NCBI RefSeq assembly: GCF_965227785.1
Contig: NZ_OZ245785.1
Location: forward strand, 248,001-312,000
Direction: 5' to 3'
Length of the DNA: 64,000 nt
Source: Gracilimonas sp965227785
GTDB lineage: Bacteria > Bacteroidota > Rhodothermia > Balneolales > Balneolaceae
Shown here: piece after piece, positions 27,380 through 35,493 of the stretch
Layout: every line of letters begins with the position of its first letter
Position numbering within the stretch: position 1 is the first letter of the stretch
The notes under the pieces: model-generated
Told to the model about the DNA's origin: nothing
The model's database searches: none
The model's input: only the letters and a program-made list of their open reading frames with translations
Position numbers and translations under genes: made by a program

Positions 27380-28876
27380 ATGAATATCAATACAGACTAC
27401 GATGTAATTATTGCCGGTTCAGGCATGGGAGGAATGAGTGCCGGCGCCATGCTCGCAAATGCCGGATATAAAGTGCTCATCCTGGAAAAGGCACATGCTC
27501 CTGGAGGCTGTTCTTCTTCTTATTTCAGGAAAGGATATGTGTTTGAGTCCGGAGCCACCACCCTCATCGGCTTTGACGAAAATCAGCCGCTTTGGAAACT
27601 GGAAAAAGAAACGGGCATCCAAATTCCCAGAGAAGAAATCACCCCAAGTATGTCGGTATGGCTGGATGGTGACCAACTTACGCGCTACAAGGACCGTAAA
27701 AAGTGGATTCAGGAATGTGCCCGTGTTTTTGGAAATGAAGCCAGACAGCAGGCCTTTTGGGAGGAGGCCTTGGCTGTTTCTGATTTAGTATGGAAAGTAT
27801 CGCTGAAGAACCCATTCTTTCCTCCCCAAAAAACCTCCGAATGGATGAAATTGGCTGTTAATAATAATCCACTGGATGTCTGGGTGCTTAAATATGCGTT
27901 TCAATCGGTAGAAGATGTAATGCAAAAATACGGAGTAGACACTCCAAAATTCCGGCGCTTTGTAGATGAACAACTCATGATCACGGCCCAGGCTAAATCG
28001 CATCAAACGCCTTTTTTGTTTGGTGCGGCCGGGCTGACATACACCAATTATTCAAATTACTATGTACCGGGTGGGTTGCTGGAAATGGTGAATACCATCC
28101 GGTCCTTCATTCAAGAAAAGGGAGGGGCACTCCACACCAAAGAAGGAGTGGAAATGATAGATCAGGACGATGATCACTTCCTGGTTCACACCAAAAACAA
28201 AAGAAATGTGAAGTTTACCTACCGGGCACCCATTGTCATCTCAAATATCCCGGTCTGGAATATGAGTGGTATAACAGCGGGCGACATGAAAGAATATTTT
28301 GAAGAAGAGGGTAGAAATTTTAGCGACGGATGGGGGGCTATCACCCTTGGTATCGCTACCACCGATACCTACCCGCATCAAATGCCCTTACACAACCAAA
28401 TTCATTTACAAGAAGGCGAAACCGTACCGTATACAAACTCGGACTCCATATTTGTGTCTATGTCAAAACCAGGCGATACAGAACGTGCAGAAGAGGGTAG
28501 GCGCACACTTAATGTTTCCACTCATGCATCACCGGAATTTTGGTACTCATTGAATGGCCAATATGAAGATGCAAAGCAACAGGTTGAGGATTTTATCGTT
28601 GAGAAACTTAATGAAAGTCTTCCCGGCTTTACCCACGCAAAAATAGACGTTATTCATACGGCAACGCCCATAACATGGGAAAACTGGGTATACCGCAAAA
28701 AAGGCAGGGTAGGCGGTATTCCCCAAAGTATGGCACGAAGCTTGCTCAACTGGACACCCCACGAAACTCCGTTTAAAGGTTTGTATCTTGTCGGAGATAC
28801 TACTTACCCCGGACAAGGAATTCCGGGCGTAACTTTGAGTGGAATCAACGTATATTCACGGATTGTTAATTCTTAG
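27380..28876 (+). CDS. Carotenoid-type FAD-dependent oxidoreductase (CrtI/CrtISO-like), 3' end altered by integration
   Basis: A 498-residue protein with an N-terminal FAD-binding Rossmann motif (DVIIAGSGMGGMSAGAMLANAGYKVLILEKAHAPGGCSSS) and the C-terminal family signature GLYLVGDTTYPGQGIPGVTLSGINVYSR. This places it with phytoene desaturases, carotenoid isomerases and related oxidoreductases; the substrate cannot be named. Codons for INVYSR are the left copy of a 17-bp direct repeat, and the last residues (IVNS) are supplied by the integrated element. The pre-integration end, INVYSRVIKNHQ, is still present at 38182-38220. The gene therefore stays functional in length, with four new residues replacing six. 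Confidence 0.82.
   Translation: MNINTDYDVIIAGSGMGGMSAGAMLANAGYKVLILEKAHAPGGCSSSYFRKGYVFESGATTLIGFDENQPLWKLEKETGIQIPREEITPSMSVWLDGDQLTRYKDRKKWIQECARVFGNEARQQAFWEEALAVSDLVWKVSLKNPFFPPQKTSEWMKLAVNNNPLDVWVLKYAFQSVEDVMQKYGVDTPKFRRFVDEQLMITAQAKSHQTPFLFGAAGLTYTNYSNYYVPGGLLEMVNTIRSFIQEKGGALHTKEGVEMIDQDDDHFLVHTKNKRNVKFTYRAPIVISNIPVWNMSGITAGDMKEYFEEEGRNFSDGWGAITLGIATTDTYPHQMPLHNQIHLQEGETVPYTNSDSIFVSMSKPGDTERAEEGRRTLNVSTHASPEFWYSLNGQYEDAKQQVEDFIVEKLNESLPGFTHAKIDVIHTATPITWENWVYRKKGRVGGIPQSMARSLLNWTPHETPFKGLYLVGDTTYPGQGIPGVTLSGINVYSRIVNS
28844..28860 (+). other. Left attachment site (attL core)
   Basis: The 17-bp sequence ATCAACGTATATTCACG is identical to 38182-38198. It lies in frame in the last codons of the FAD oxidoreductase gene (I-N-V-Y-S-R). 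The flanking bases differ on both sides, which fixes the repeat length. Confidence 0.88.
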
Positions 28877-28914
28877 CTATTAATCCTTGTCTAAATATGT
28901 TTAAGAGGCGTTTT

Positions 28915-29043
28915 AGCTTACCTGCTTTTATCACATTTTGTTACTTTTTGTGTTACTTTTGTTGTTATTTTGTTATTTTAATATTGGAATAACCAAATAA
29001 TCAGGTCCTGAATTTGGCCCAAATAGTAACAAAACAGGTAAGC
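28915..29043. promoter_or_regulatory. Left arm region: integrase-binding-like repeats and int control region
   Basis: Between attL and the integrase are clustered copies of TTTTGTTA, TGTTACTTTT and TTTGTTGTTAT (28935-28978), the last two also present at the right end (38099-38120). These fit arm-type sites for a lambda-like integrase. GCTTACCTG (28916-28924) and CAGGTAAGC (29035-29043) form an inverted repeat across the region, just before the int start, and TTTGGCCCAAA is a palindrome within it. The int promoter must be here; its exact elements are not assigned. Confidence 0.5.
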
Positions 29044-29047
29044 ATTT

Positions 29048-30082
29048 ATGGGAGTGAAGCTTAGGGAACGAGAGCTGAAATCCGGGCGCAAATCTTTATA
29101 CCTGGATGTGTATCACAAAGGCAAAAGGAACTATGAGTTTTTGGACCTATACCTAGTTGATGACAAAAAGAAAGACAAGGAAACCAAAAGGACAGCCGAG
29201 GCAATCCGGTCCAAAAGAGAAGTTGAGCTATACAACAATCAGTATGACTTTGAGCCCGAGAAAGAGAAAAGCCAGTCTTTTACCGAGTTCATAAAATCCA
29301 TAGGTGAAGATTTTGAAGAAAAGGGGAACCGGAATGTTAATTCTGTATTAGCTCACATTAATGAATACGATAAAGGCGGGGTTAACTTTGATGATATTGA
29401 CGCCAATTGGCTAACCGGTTTTAAAAAGCACCTTCTTTCAAAGGTAAAACAGAATACAGCCCGGACCTATTTTTTAATTCTACGATCTATTCTAAACAAA
29501 GCTAATAGCAGAGGGATTATCAACGGCAACCCTATCTATAAGTTTGATATTGATAACATTCCAAAGGACCCGCCAAAGATTGAATTTCTGTCTGATAAAG
29601 AGATTGAAAAGCTATGGAAAACCGACATTAAGAACGGTGAAGTTAAAAGGGCGTTCCTCTTTTCAGCTTATACCGGCCTACGGCTTTCTGATATTGAGGG
29701 GCTAAAGTGGGATGATATTCAGGAAATGGAAGGTCATAGACAGGTTTCTATTCAGCAGAAAAAGACCAAAGAGTTGATTCACATTCCATTGAGTGAAAAG
29801 GCTGAAAAATCGATCAAGACTAAAAAACGGCTTAAAGACGAGGTATTTGATATAACTCCCACATCGGTGGCGTATTGGTTGCCTAAGTGGGCTAAAAAGG
29901 CAAAGGTGAATAAGCACCTTCATTTTCACATGGCACGTCATACATTCGCTACAAGGTTGCTGCAGAAGGGAGCGAACATTCATGAGGTAAGCAAACTGTT
30001 GGGGCACTCATCGGTCAGCAGCACAGAGAAGTATTTACACCTTGTGGACGCTGATAAAAAGAAGGCGGTTGACTTATTATGA
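29048..30082 (+). CDS. Tyrosine recombinase / integrase of the element
   Basis: A 344-residue phage-type integrase. It has an N-terminal arm-binding domain (LRERELKSGRKSLYLDVYHKGKR), a SAM-like core-binding domain (~75-165) and a catalytic domain with Arg212 (YTGLRLSDIEGLKW), His294 and Arg297 (HMARHTFATRLL), His320 (LLGHSSV) and the nucleophile Tyr329 (STEKYLHL). All catalytic residues are present. It would integrate and excise the element at the 17-bp site. Its stop overlaps the next gene by 4 bp (ATGA). Confidence 0.95.
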   Translation: MGVKLRERELKSGRKSLYLDVYHKGKRNYEFLDLYLVDDKKKDKETKRTAEAIRSKREVELYNNQYDFEPEKEKSQSFTEFIKSIGEDFEEKGNRNVNSVLAHINEYDKGGVNFDDIDANWLTGFKKHLLSKVKQNTARTYFLILRSILNKANSRGIINGNPIYKFDIDNIPKDPPKIEFLSDKEIEKLWKTDIKNGEVKRAFLFSAYTGLRLSDIEGLKWDDIQEMEGHRQVSIQQKKTKELIHIPLSEKAEKSIKTKKRLKDEVFDITPTSVAYWLPKWAKKAKVNKHLHFHMARHTFATRLLQKGANIHEVSKLLGHSSVSSTEKYLHLVDADKKKAVDLL

Positions 30083-31122
30083 AAGAAAATAGCCCGGAAT
30101 ATTTATTAGAGCTTGAAAGCTGGCTTAGTAAAACACTAAATGAGTATCCAAATTGTGATTTGAGCTACTTGTATAGCGTTTATGAAAAGTCCTATAATTA
30201 CCTTGAACATGAATCAAAATTACAAGGTTGCAAGGACTTTGCGTTCACATTTCTTGGGAAAAAGAGAGCGTTTAAAACAAGAATAAATGCAGGGCATTAT
30301 TTAAGCATGATTTATTCTGATAGAATAATTTCATCTGATGTTGATGATCACAGGGTTACATTATTTCTAGATTGGGAAAGAGAATGGAATGAGTGGATGA
30401 ATGATATAGACTATTGCGATAAAGCCTATGAAATAATCAATGATTTTATGTGCGGAGGTAAAATAAAGGGGTACTCTGATGATATTGCCTCATTGACCTT
30501 TGACTATGCAAAAACAATGATTCATAACTTAATGATAGAAGAGTTAATAGATGAATGTTTTACAATTGACGGGGAATATCATCCCAATACTATATTTGGC
30601 CGTGAGGCTGATTTAAAATCCTTGTCAAAAAAATGGTTTGATTTGATTGCTGAGCTAGAGAAAGATTTTGGCTTGGAGGATATTTTTAGAAAAGATCACC
30701 CGCAGTGGTATGAGTTTTACTACCTGGTTGCAAATCTTAAAAGCATCTATAATAAAACGAATAAAGGTCCAGGTGGTAGGGAAAAACTCACAAAAAAAGC
30801 TGGTATTGAAGATCCAGAATTTGCTACAGACATTAATAATTATCTTTTGAAATTTTTGGCGGGGAAAAAGAATGGGGGGGCATATCAGTTCAGTACATAT
30901 AAATTGGCTGGGCATTTATTAAAAATGAAAAAATATCAAGCCAAAGACGAAATGGGGAATAGGTGGATAAAAGAGGAAAATCAAGATGATTTTAATAGTA
31001 AGACAATCAGGCCATTTATTAGCAAAAATTGGCTTCCATTAACCGATGAAAACAGCCTTCTAAGGGTAATTGAGTATGATTCTAAGTTTTATGTTATTAA
31101 TGATAAACTAGTTAATCATTAG
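30079..31122 (+). CDS. Unknown protein translationally coupled to the integrase
   Basis: A 347-residue protein without signal peptide or membrane helix, rich in acidic and aromatic residues. It begins MKENSPEYLLELESWL. Its C-terminal third contains a basic region (NKTNKGPGGREKLTKKAG) and a segment like a small DNA-binding fold (KTIRPFISKNWLP). Codon use is much more A/T-rich than in the flanking chromosome, suggesting recent acquisition. I recognise no family. Coupling to int suggests a role in integration control or replication, but that is only position-based. Confidence 0.6.
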   Translation: MKENSPEYLLELESWLSKTLNEYPNCDLSYLYSVYEKSYNYLEHESKLQGCKDFAFTFLGKKRAFKTRINAGHYLSMIYSDRIISSDVDDHRVTLFLDWEREWNEWMNDIDYCDKAYEIINDFMCGGKIKGYSDDIASLTFDYAKTMIHNLMIEELIDECFTIDGEYHPNTIFGREADLKSLSKKWFDLIAELEKDFGLEDIFRKDHPQWYEFYYLVANLKSIYNKTNKGPGGREKLTKKAGIEDPEFATDINNYLLKFLAGKKNGGAYQFSTYKLAGHLLKMKKYQAKDEMGNRWIKEENQDDFNSKTIRPFISKNWLPLTDENSLLRVIEYDSKFYVINDKLVNH

Positions 31123-31185
31123 CGAGAGCCCCTTAATTAGCAATACCTTTTGCTTGCAGACAACAAAAACTAAGCAAGCAAAGGC

Positions 31186-31425
31186 ATGAGTGATACTAAA
31201 AGACAAAAACCGCTTAACACAAAGGAAGCCGCAGAATTTTTAGGCATTTCCACATCTCATCTTTACCGGCTTACCAGCAGGGGAGAAATAGCTCACTACA
31301 AACCCAACGGCATTAAGCTTTACTTTCTGGAAGAAGATTTATTGGCTTATCTAAAATCCGGAAAAGTTAGGGCAAGCTATGAAGTAGAGGCTGAAGCTGC
31401 TAACCATATAAAACAAACTGCATAA
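31186..31425 (+). CDS. Excisionase / AlpA-like HTH protein
   Basis: A 79-residue protein with a MerR-type winged-helix (HTH_17) pattern: PLNTKEAAEFLGISTSHLYRLTSRGEIAHYKPNGIKLYFLEEDLLAYL. Proteins of this size next to an integrase usually act as recombination directionality factors or activate excision, as AlpA and Xis do. Which of these applies here is inferred from position. Confidence 0.75.
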   Translation: MSDTKRQKPLNTKEAAEFLGISTSHLYRLTSRGEIAHYKPNGIKLYFLEEDLLAYLKSGKVRASYEVEAEAANHIKQTA

Positions 31426-31428
31426 AAA

Positions 31429-31460
31429 AGGCCCGGAGTTACGAGCTCCAAGGCCGGGCA
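31429..31460 (+). terminator. GC-rich hairpin after the HTH gene
   Basis: GCCCGG (31431-31436) pairs with CCGGGC (31454-31459), and an inner GGAG/CTCC stem forms a long hairpin directly after the stop codon at 31425. No T-run follows, so it may be an mRNA-end structure or a weak terminator. Confidence 0.45.
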
Positions 31461-31515
31461 AAGATGCTTTAATATAGCTGATTTGCCGTAAAAGTGCATA
31501 GAGAGAGGCAAAGAT

Positions 31516-32259
31516 ATGGACACTAAGAATAGGCAGGTTAACACCCGAATATGGGATCAGCCACACTTCACCCGGTTGACGGGCTCACAAAAGTTGTTTT
31601 GGTGGTTTATAAACTCAATGTGTAATAATGCGGGGATCTACGAGCACAACCCCAAGTTGGCCGAGTTCCACTGTGATACCAAAATTGACATAGATGATTT
31701 TGTGGAAAGTGTGAATTTCGAAAAAGAGAGGGTTAGAAAGGTTGATGAATCTGCCTTGTGGATAAAAGACTTTATAAGGGATACCTGGGGAACAATAACG
31801 GCGAATAATGTAGGGCTTTCATGTTATCGGGCGTTAGTTAGATACAATGTTCAGGACGCTTTTATTAATGAATACCCTTCCTGCATAAATGAACACAAGT
31901 TTTGGGAATACATAGAGGATAAATCTATTAATCTACCCCTGCCCAAGGGTAGGCCTACCCCAGAGCTAAAGCAGGGCAACGGTAAGCCTACTCCAATTAA
32001 CATTCCTATTAGCAGTGCAATTATCATTTCCACTTTAAATACTCTTACCAAGGCAATACCCAAGCATGTGCTAGATGGTATGAATGACTTAGCCACACAG
32101 GGAGACCTAGAAAGTGCAATGGAGAAAATGAAAGAAGGCGGAATTCACGATCCATCTAATCACATTATTGAAAAAGCCCAAAACACAAATTGGGATGAAA
32201 TTACCTGGGATGATTTTATAACAGGGTGTACTCAAAACTTTGAGCAAGCACCATTTTAA
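31516..32259 (+). CDS. Probable replication-initiation (DnaD/phage-O-like) protein
   Basis: A 247-residue protein. The N-terminal ~90 residues (RIWDQPHFTRLTGSQKLFWWFINSMCNNAGIYEHNPKLAEFHC) follow the pattern of winged-helix domains at the start of phage replisome-organiser proteins, where a short W/F-rich helix precedes a NxAGIYE-like turn. The C-terminal part has an acidic end (NTNWDEITWDDFITG). This fits replication initiation in a satellite, but no enzymatic motif is present and the call rests on pattern only. Confidence 0.5.
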   Translation: MDTKNRQVNTRIWDQPHFTRLTGSQKLFWWFINSMCNNAGIYEHNPKLAEFHCDTKIDIDDFVESVNFEKERVRKVDESALWIKDFIRDTWGTITANNVGLSCYRALVRYNVQDAFINEYPSCINEHKFWEYIEDKSINLPLPKGRPTPELKQGNGKPTPINIPISSAIIISTLNTLTKAIPKHVLDGMNDLATQGDLESAMEKMKEGGIHDPSNHIIEKAQNTNWDEITWDDFITGCTQNFEQAPF

Positions 32260-32281
32260 CCAAAACCAAAGGAGCACCACC

Positions 32282-32758
32282 ATGACAGAGCAAACATCAA
32301 TACAAAAACACCTAACCGGCTTAATTGCAGAGCTTAAGAAAAGTTCAAAAAAACTAAGTGAATCTGAGTTTGACGAACTACTTAAAGAGGAAGTGATTCC
32401 AGGACTTATCGAAGACGAAGAGGTTTTCGGAACTTCAATCTGGATGAAGATACACCTTGTTAAAACAATTCAAATGGATTCCATTTTAGACGAGAGAGGC
32501 TTAAGTATCGAAAGAGCCATCCAGTTCATGAATGTGGATGCTATTTGTTGGATGGTTGAGCTAGCCAATAACATTACAGAGTTATTGGAAATGATTGAGC
32601 GAAAGAGAAAGCACAACCTCGAAGATGAGGACATGCCAAGTACAATGAAATATTTGGAAAGGGAAGCAAAGCAGTTAACCAAGTGGTTACTCTATGATGC
32701 CTACAACCGAAACCAGGAATATGAATTTGAACTCAAAGAGTTAAATGGGAGAAGCTAA
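32282..32758 (+). CDS. Unknown acidic helical protein of the element
   Basis: A 158-residue protein, mostly helical and charged (LIAELKKSSKKLSESEFDELLKEEVIPGLIEDEE, then ELANNITELLEMIERKRKH). The start is ATG 32282, directly after a strong AAAGGAG Shine-Dalgarno; an upstream in-frame TTG (32240) would overlap the preceding gene and lacks one. It is followed 2 bp later by the next gene. No family recognised. Confidence 0.6.
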   Translation: MTEQTSIQKHLTGLIAELKKSSKKLSESEFDELLKEEVIPGLIEDEEVFGTSIWMKIHLVKTIQMDSILDERGLSIERAIQFMNVDAICWMVELANNITELLEMIERKRKHNLEDEDMPSTMKYLEREAKQLTKWLLYDAYNRNQEYEFELKELNGRS

Positions 32759-32760
32759 TC

Positions 32761-33078
32761 ATGGCAGTAGAATCAAAAAGCATCGACACAAAAAAGGCAT
32801 TCACTGAAATTCAGCAGATACTTCGTAAATATGCTTATGACCGGGATACTGGTAATTCCCTAAGTGATGACCTGATAGAGACAATGGCAACCTTTAGCCT
32901 GATAGTAGATGGTATTCTTTTTCATCATGAAGTTTCAGCAGATCTAATACCTGATGAAGTAGCCACAGCCATTCAATTGAATTGGCACAAGCTGCAGGAA
33001 CTCATCAAGCAAAGAGAAGAACAGCATGACACCCTTTGGGAAATAGCTATAAAAGGAAACAACACAAACCAAAAATAG
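32761..33078 (+). CDS. Unknown small protein of the element
   Basis: A 105-residue helical protein (FTEIQQILRKYAYDRDTGNSLSDDLIETMATFSLIVDGILFHHE). It sits 2 bp after the preceding stop with GGGAGAAG upstream of its ATG. No motif recognised. It is probably cotranscribed with its neighbours. Confidence 0.55.
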   Translation: MAVESKSIDTKKAFTEIQQILRKYAYDRDTGNSLSDDLIETMATFSLIVDGILFHHEVSADLIPDEVATAIQLNWHKLQELIKQREEQHDTLWEIAIKGNNTNQK

Positions 33079-33088
33079 GAGCTGACAG

Positions 33089-33313
33089 ATGGAAAATTCA
33101 AACTATAAAGAATTCATAAAAAAGAACTCAAACAATATTCAAAAGAGAGAAGTCAACCTAACCCATGACCAGGTGGAATTAGTTGAAGGCTTAGCCAAGT
33201 GGATGGACCTATCCTTTGGGGATACTGTCATGGTTATGGTGCATCAACAACTGCTAGCTATGGATAAGACTGCTGAAGTAATTGATACGAACAGGAAGTC
33301 AAGACTTAACTAG
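33089..33313 (+). CDS. Unknown small protein, possibly DNA-binding
   Basis: A 74-residue protein with a clear AGGAG ribosome binding site 7 nt before its ATG. The central part (KREVNLTHDQVELVEGLAKWMDLSFGDTVMVMVHQQLLAM) has a strand followed by two helices, which would suit a ribbon-helix-helix-like regulator; this is only a shape argument. It is the last gene before the non-coding region. Confidence 0.5.
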   Translation: MENSNYKEFIKKNSNNIQKREVNLTHDQVELVEGLAKWMDLSFGDTVMVMVHQQLLAMDKTAEVIDTNRKSRLN

Positions 33314-33706
33314 GGCATACCGGGCGGTATTAGCCAGCGAGGAAGGCGCCTGCTGATACCGTCATGGTTGATTTAACTCTCTATCAGTTCATGAACATGA
33401 AAATATTTAAAATATTAATAAACAATAACTTAAATAAAGTTTGTAATGAACATTCATGAACTGAAGGGCGGGATTAACCCACACCGGGCCCAAGTTGCCA
33501 GTAGCAAAGTAAGGTGGACAACCGATGCCCTAGGCTATTTTATTGTTTGTCAACTTTGTTGTAGGGGGCAGTCAGTGCTACTAGCCTTTTTAAATAAGTG
33601 AAATCGATCCTGAAGCAGAAATTTTTTATGGCAATAGGGTGGGGGTTCAAAGAATAACGGAGCGAAAACATAAACCAATAAATCAAGAAAATAAGAGGGC
33701 GGGAAA
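33314..33706. other. Structured, partly A+T-rich non-coding region of the element
   Basis: No convincing gene in ~390 bp. It contains the palindrome ATACCGGGCGGTAT (33317-33330) and a 10-bp hairpin CGGTATTAGC (33325-33334) with GCTGATACCG (33352-33361), one G-U pair, whose loop carries AGGCGCCT. It also contains an inverted pair CAGTTCATGAA (33385-33395) and TTCATGAACTG (33453-33463) enclosing 57 bp of very A+T-rich DNA. A GC-rich block CACCGGGCC...GTTGC...TAGCAAAG (33482-33508) has a similar copy at 37189-37216. Possible roles are replication origin, packaging site or structured RNA. Confidence 0.5.
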
Positions 33707-34003
33707 ATGGCATTAACGAACATCGACCCAATTGTAGAAAGTGTCGATAAGCTTTATGAGAGTGATTTGAAAATTTTACTTGTGATGTATCATGTTGGGG
33801 AATGGGTCGAACCCAAAAAACTAGAAGCACTTACCGGGCTTCACGCAAAAACAATTAACAAATCAATTAATAGGCCAAGGGTAAAACAACTAATCAGACA
33901 GATCAAAAAGAGAGACGAATACGAACAGTTGTTTATTCGACAAAAAATTGAGTGGCAGCAACTTGTTGAGGCAAAAAAAAAGGAACCTGAAGTACCAAAA
34001 TAA
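33707..34003 (+). CDS. Small HTH-like protein before the capsid gene
   Basis: A 98-residue protein. Residues ~15-60 (YESDLKILLVMYHVGEWVEPKKLEALTGLHAKTINKSIN) look like a winged helix-turn-helix, and the rest is a basic, charged helix. Its place just before a capsid gene is where phages often keep a small terminase or head-gene regulator, but neither can be shown here. Confidence 0.5.
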   Translation: MALTNIDPIVESVDKLYESDLKILLVMYHVGEWVEPKKLEALTGLHAKTINKSINRPRVKQLIRQIKKRDEYEQLFIRQKIEWQQLVEAKKKEPEVPK

Positions 34004-34077
34004 CGGAACTCATTTCCTTGGCTTGCCATGATAAATATTTAGTTTTAGGCAACGAAAAATAATCAAGAGAGACGACT

Positions 34078-35385
34078 ATGACATTAACTGAAATGAAGCA
34101 AGAGAGAGACTGGCTTTTAACCAACAACAATAAAGCCATCAAGAAAGCCGAATCAGAAGGGCGAGATTTGAACGATAAAGAAGTGGCCGAATTTGAGGAA
34201 AACTTGAAGAGGATGGACAAGCTAACCGAGGCTATTGAAATCCGGAAAGAGCAGCTTATCCGGGAGGCTGAGAGCGCAGAGGGCTTTACCCCTATTCAGC
34301 AATGGGGCAATACTCCTCAAAGACCACGCACGCAAAAAGGTGTGGAAAAATGGGAATCTATTTCGGGTCCTTCCAAAGGTTCTGAAGTTCGGGTACTTAA
34401 TACGAACCGTTCATTTTATGAAGATCTGAAAAGCCAAAATCCTGAAGAATTTAGAGGGTTTGAAAACTATAATTGGGCTAATTATATCCGGGATCGATTA
34501 GGTGGAACTACCCGAAACATGGACACATCTAATGATTCTGAATTGGTTCCTGTTCCGCTATCTGCACAGGTTATTGACCTTGCACGTAACAAAAGCCGGA
34601 TCTTTCAGGCCGGCGCCAAAATGGTTCCAATGACATCTAAAACCTTAGATATCGCACGGGTTACTTCAGATGTAAATGCAGAGTGGAAAGCTGAAGGTGC
34701 TACATGGAGCGCAAGCGATGTAGGCATCGACAAAGTAACGCTAACCGCTAAGACTTTAGTGGCAGGAACTAAATTATCAGTAGAGCTTTCTGAAGATGCA
34801 CCAAATGCAAATCAGGTAATTATGAACTCCATTGCTAACAAGCTTGCACTGGAATTAGATCGTGTGGCTTTAGTAGGTAGTGGCAGTGGACAGGAACCTG
34901 AAGGGTTGTATCTCAATTCCAATGTGAATGAAGTAAGCATGGGAGATAATGGTTCTGTTATTGATGACTTCAGCGAAATCATTACAGCGCAACGCAAAAT
35001 CTTAGATAACAATGGAGAACCCCGTTCTGCTATTTACGCCCCACGAACATGGGAGCAAATCGAAGGTTTAACCGATAGCAACGGAAACCCACTGCAATGG
35101 CCAAAATCATGGAGTGAACTCCAGCGCCTGCATACAAATCAAGTTCCAATTGATCAAGACCAGGGAACTTCAACGGGTGTATCTTCATCCATCTTTTTGG
35201 GTGATTACAGCCAAATGTTAGTAGGTATGCGAACCAATTTGAGACTGGAAGTTTCAAGAGTGGCAACCGATGCAAATGATTCAGCTTGGGAGACACTTCA
35301 AATTTTCATTCGCGGATATTTGAGAGCAGATGTTCAATTCGCACACCCCGATCATTTTTGCCGGGTTGTTGGGTTGATTGAATAA
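34078..35385 (+). CDS. HK97-family phage major capsid protein
   Basis: A 435-residue protein. Residues 1-~65 form a charged coiled coil like the HK97 delta (scaffold) domain (MTLTEMKQERDWLLTNNNKAIKKAESEGRDLND). From ~140 it has the HK97 fold pattern: LVPVPLSAQVIDLARNKSRIFQAGAKMVPM, AEWKAEGATWSASDVGIDKVTLTAKTLVAGTKLSVEL, ALELDRVALVGSGSGQEPEGL, and at the end GYLRADVQFAHPDHFCRV. A full-length, intact major head protein. It has AGAGAG before its ATG and is followed by a strong terminator. No portal, terminase or recognisable protease gene accompanies it. Confidence 0.92.
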   Translation: MTLTEMKQERDWLLTNNNKAIKKAESEGRDLNDKEVAEFEENLKRMDKLTEAIEIRKEQLIREAESAEGFTPIQQWGNTPQRPRTQKGVEKWESISGPSKGSEVRVLNTNRSFYEDLKSQNPEEFRGFENYNWANYIRDRLGGTTRNMDTSNDSELVPVPLSAQVIDLARNKSRIFQAGAKMVPMTSKTLDIARVTSDVNAEWKAEGATWSASDVGIDKVTLTAKTLVAGTKLSVELSEDAPNANQVIMNSIANKLALELDRVALVGSGSGQEPEGLYLNSNVNEVSMGDNGSVIDDFSEIITAQRKILDNNGEPRSAIYAPRTWEQIEGLTDSNGNPLQWPKSWSELQRLHTNQVPIDQDQGTSTGVSSSIFLGDYSQMLVGMRTNLRLEVSRVATDANDSAWETLQIFIRGYLRADVQFAHPDHFCRVVGLIE

Positions 35386-35433
35386 TAAACTTCTTGATGA
35401 AGAAGAAACCCACCTGAAACGGTGGAGCTCCTT

Positions 35434-35475
35434 AAACCACCCGGCAGGGCTACCTCTTGCTCCGGGTGGTTTTTT
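35434..35475 (+). terminator. Terminator after the capsid gene
   Basis: An 11-bp perfect stem, AAACCACCCGG (35434-35444) with CCGGGTGGTTT (35462-35472), continued by TTT. It indicates that capsid mRNA ends here, and it rules out coding use of the open frame before 35476. Confidence 0.88.
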
Positions 35476-35493
35476 AAAACCAAAGTCAGAAAA

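Noticed and set aside
35422..35493. Longer N-terminus for the small membrane protein
   Set aside because: It would translate straight through a strong rho-independent terminator with a T-run.
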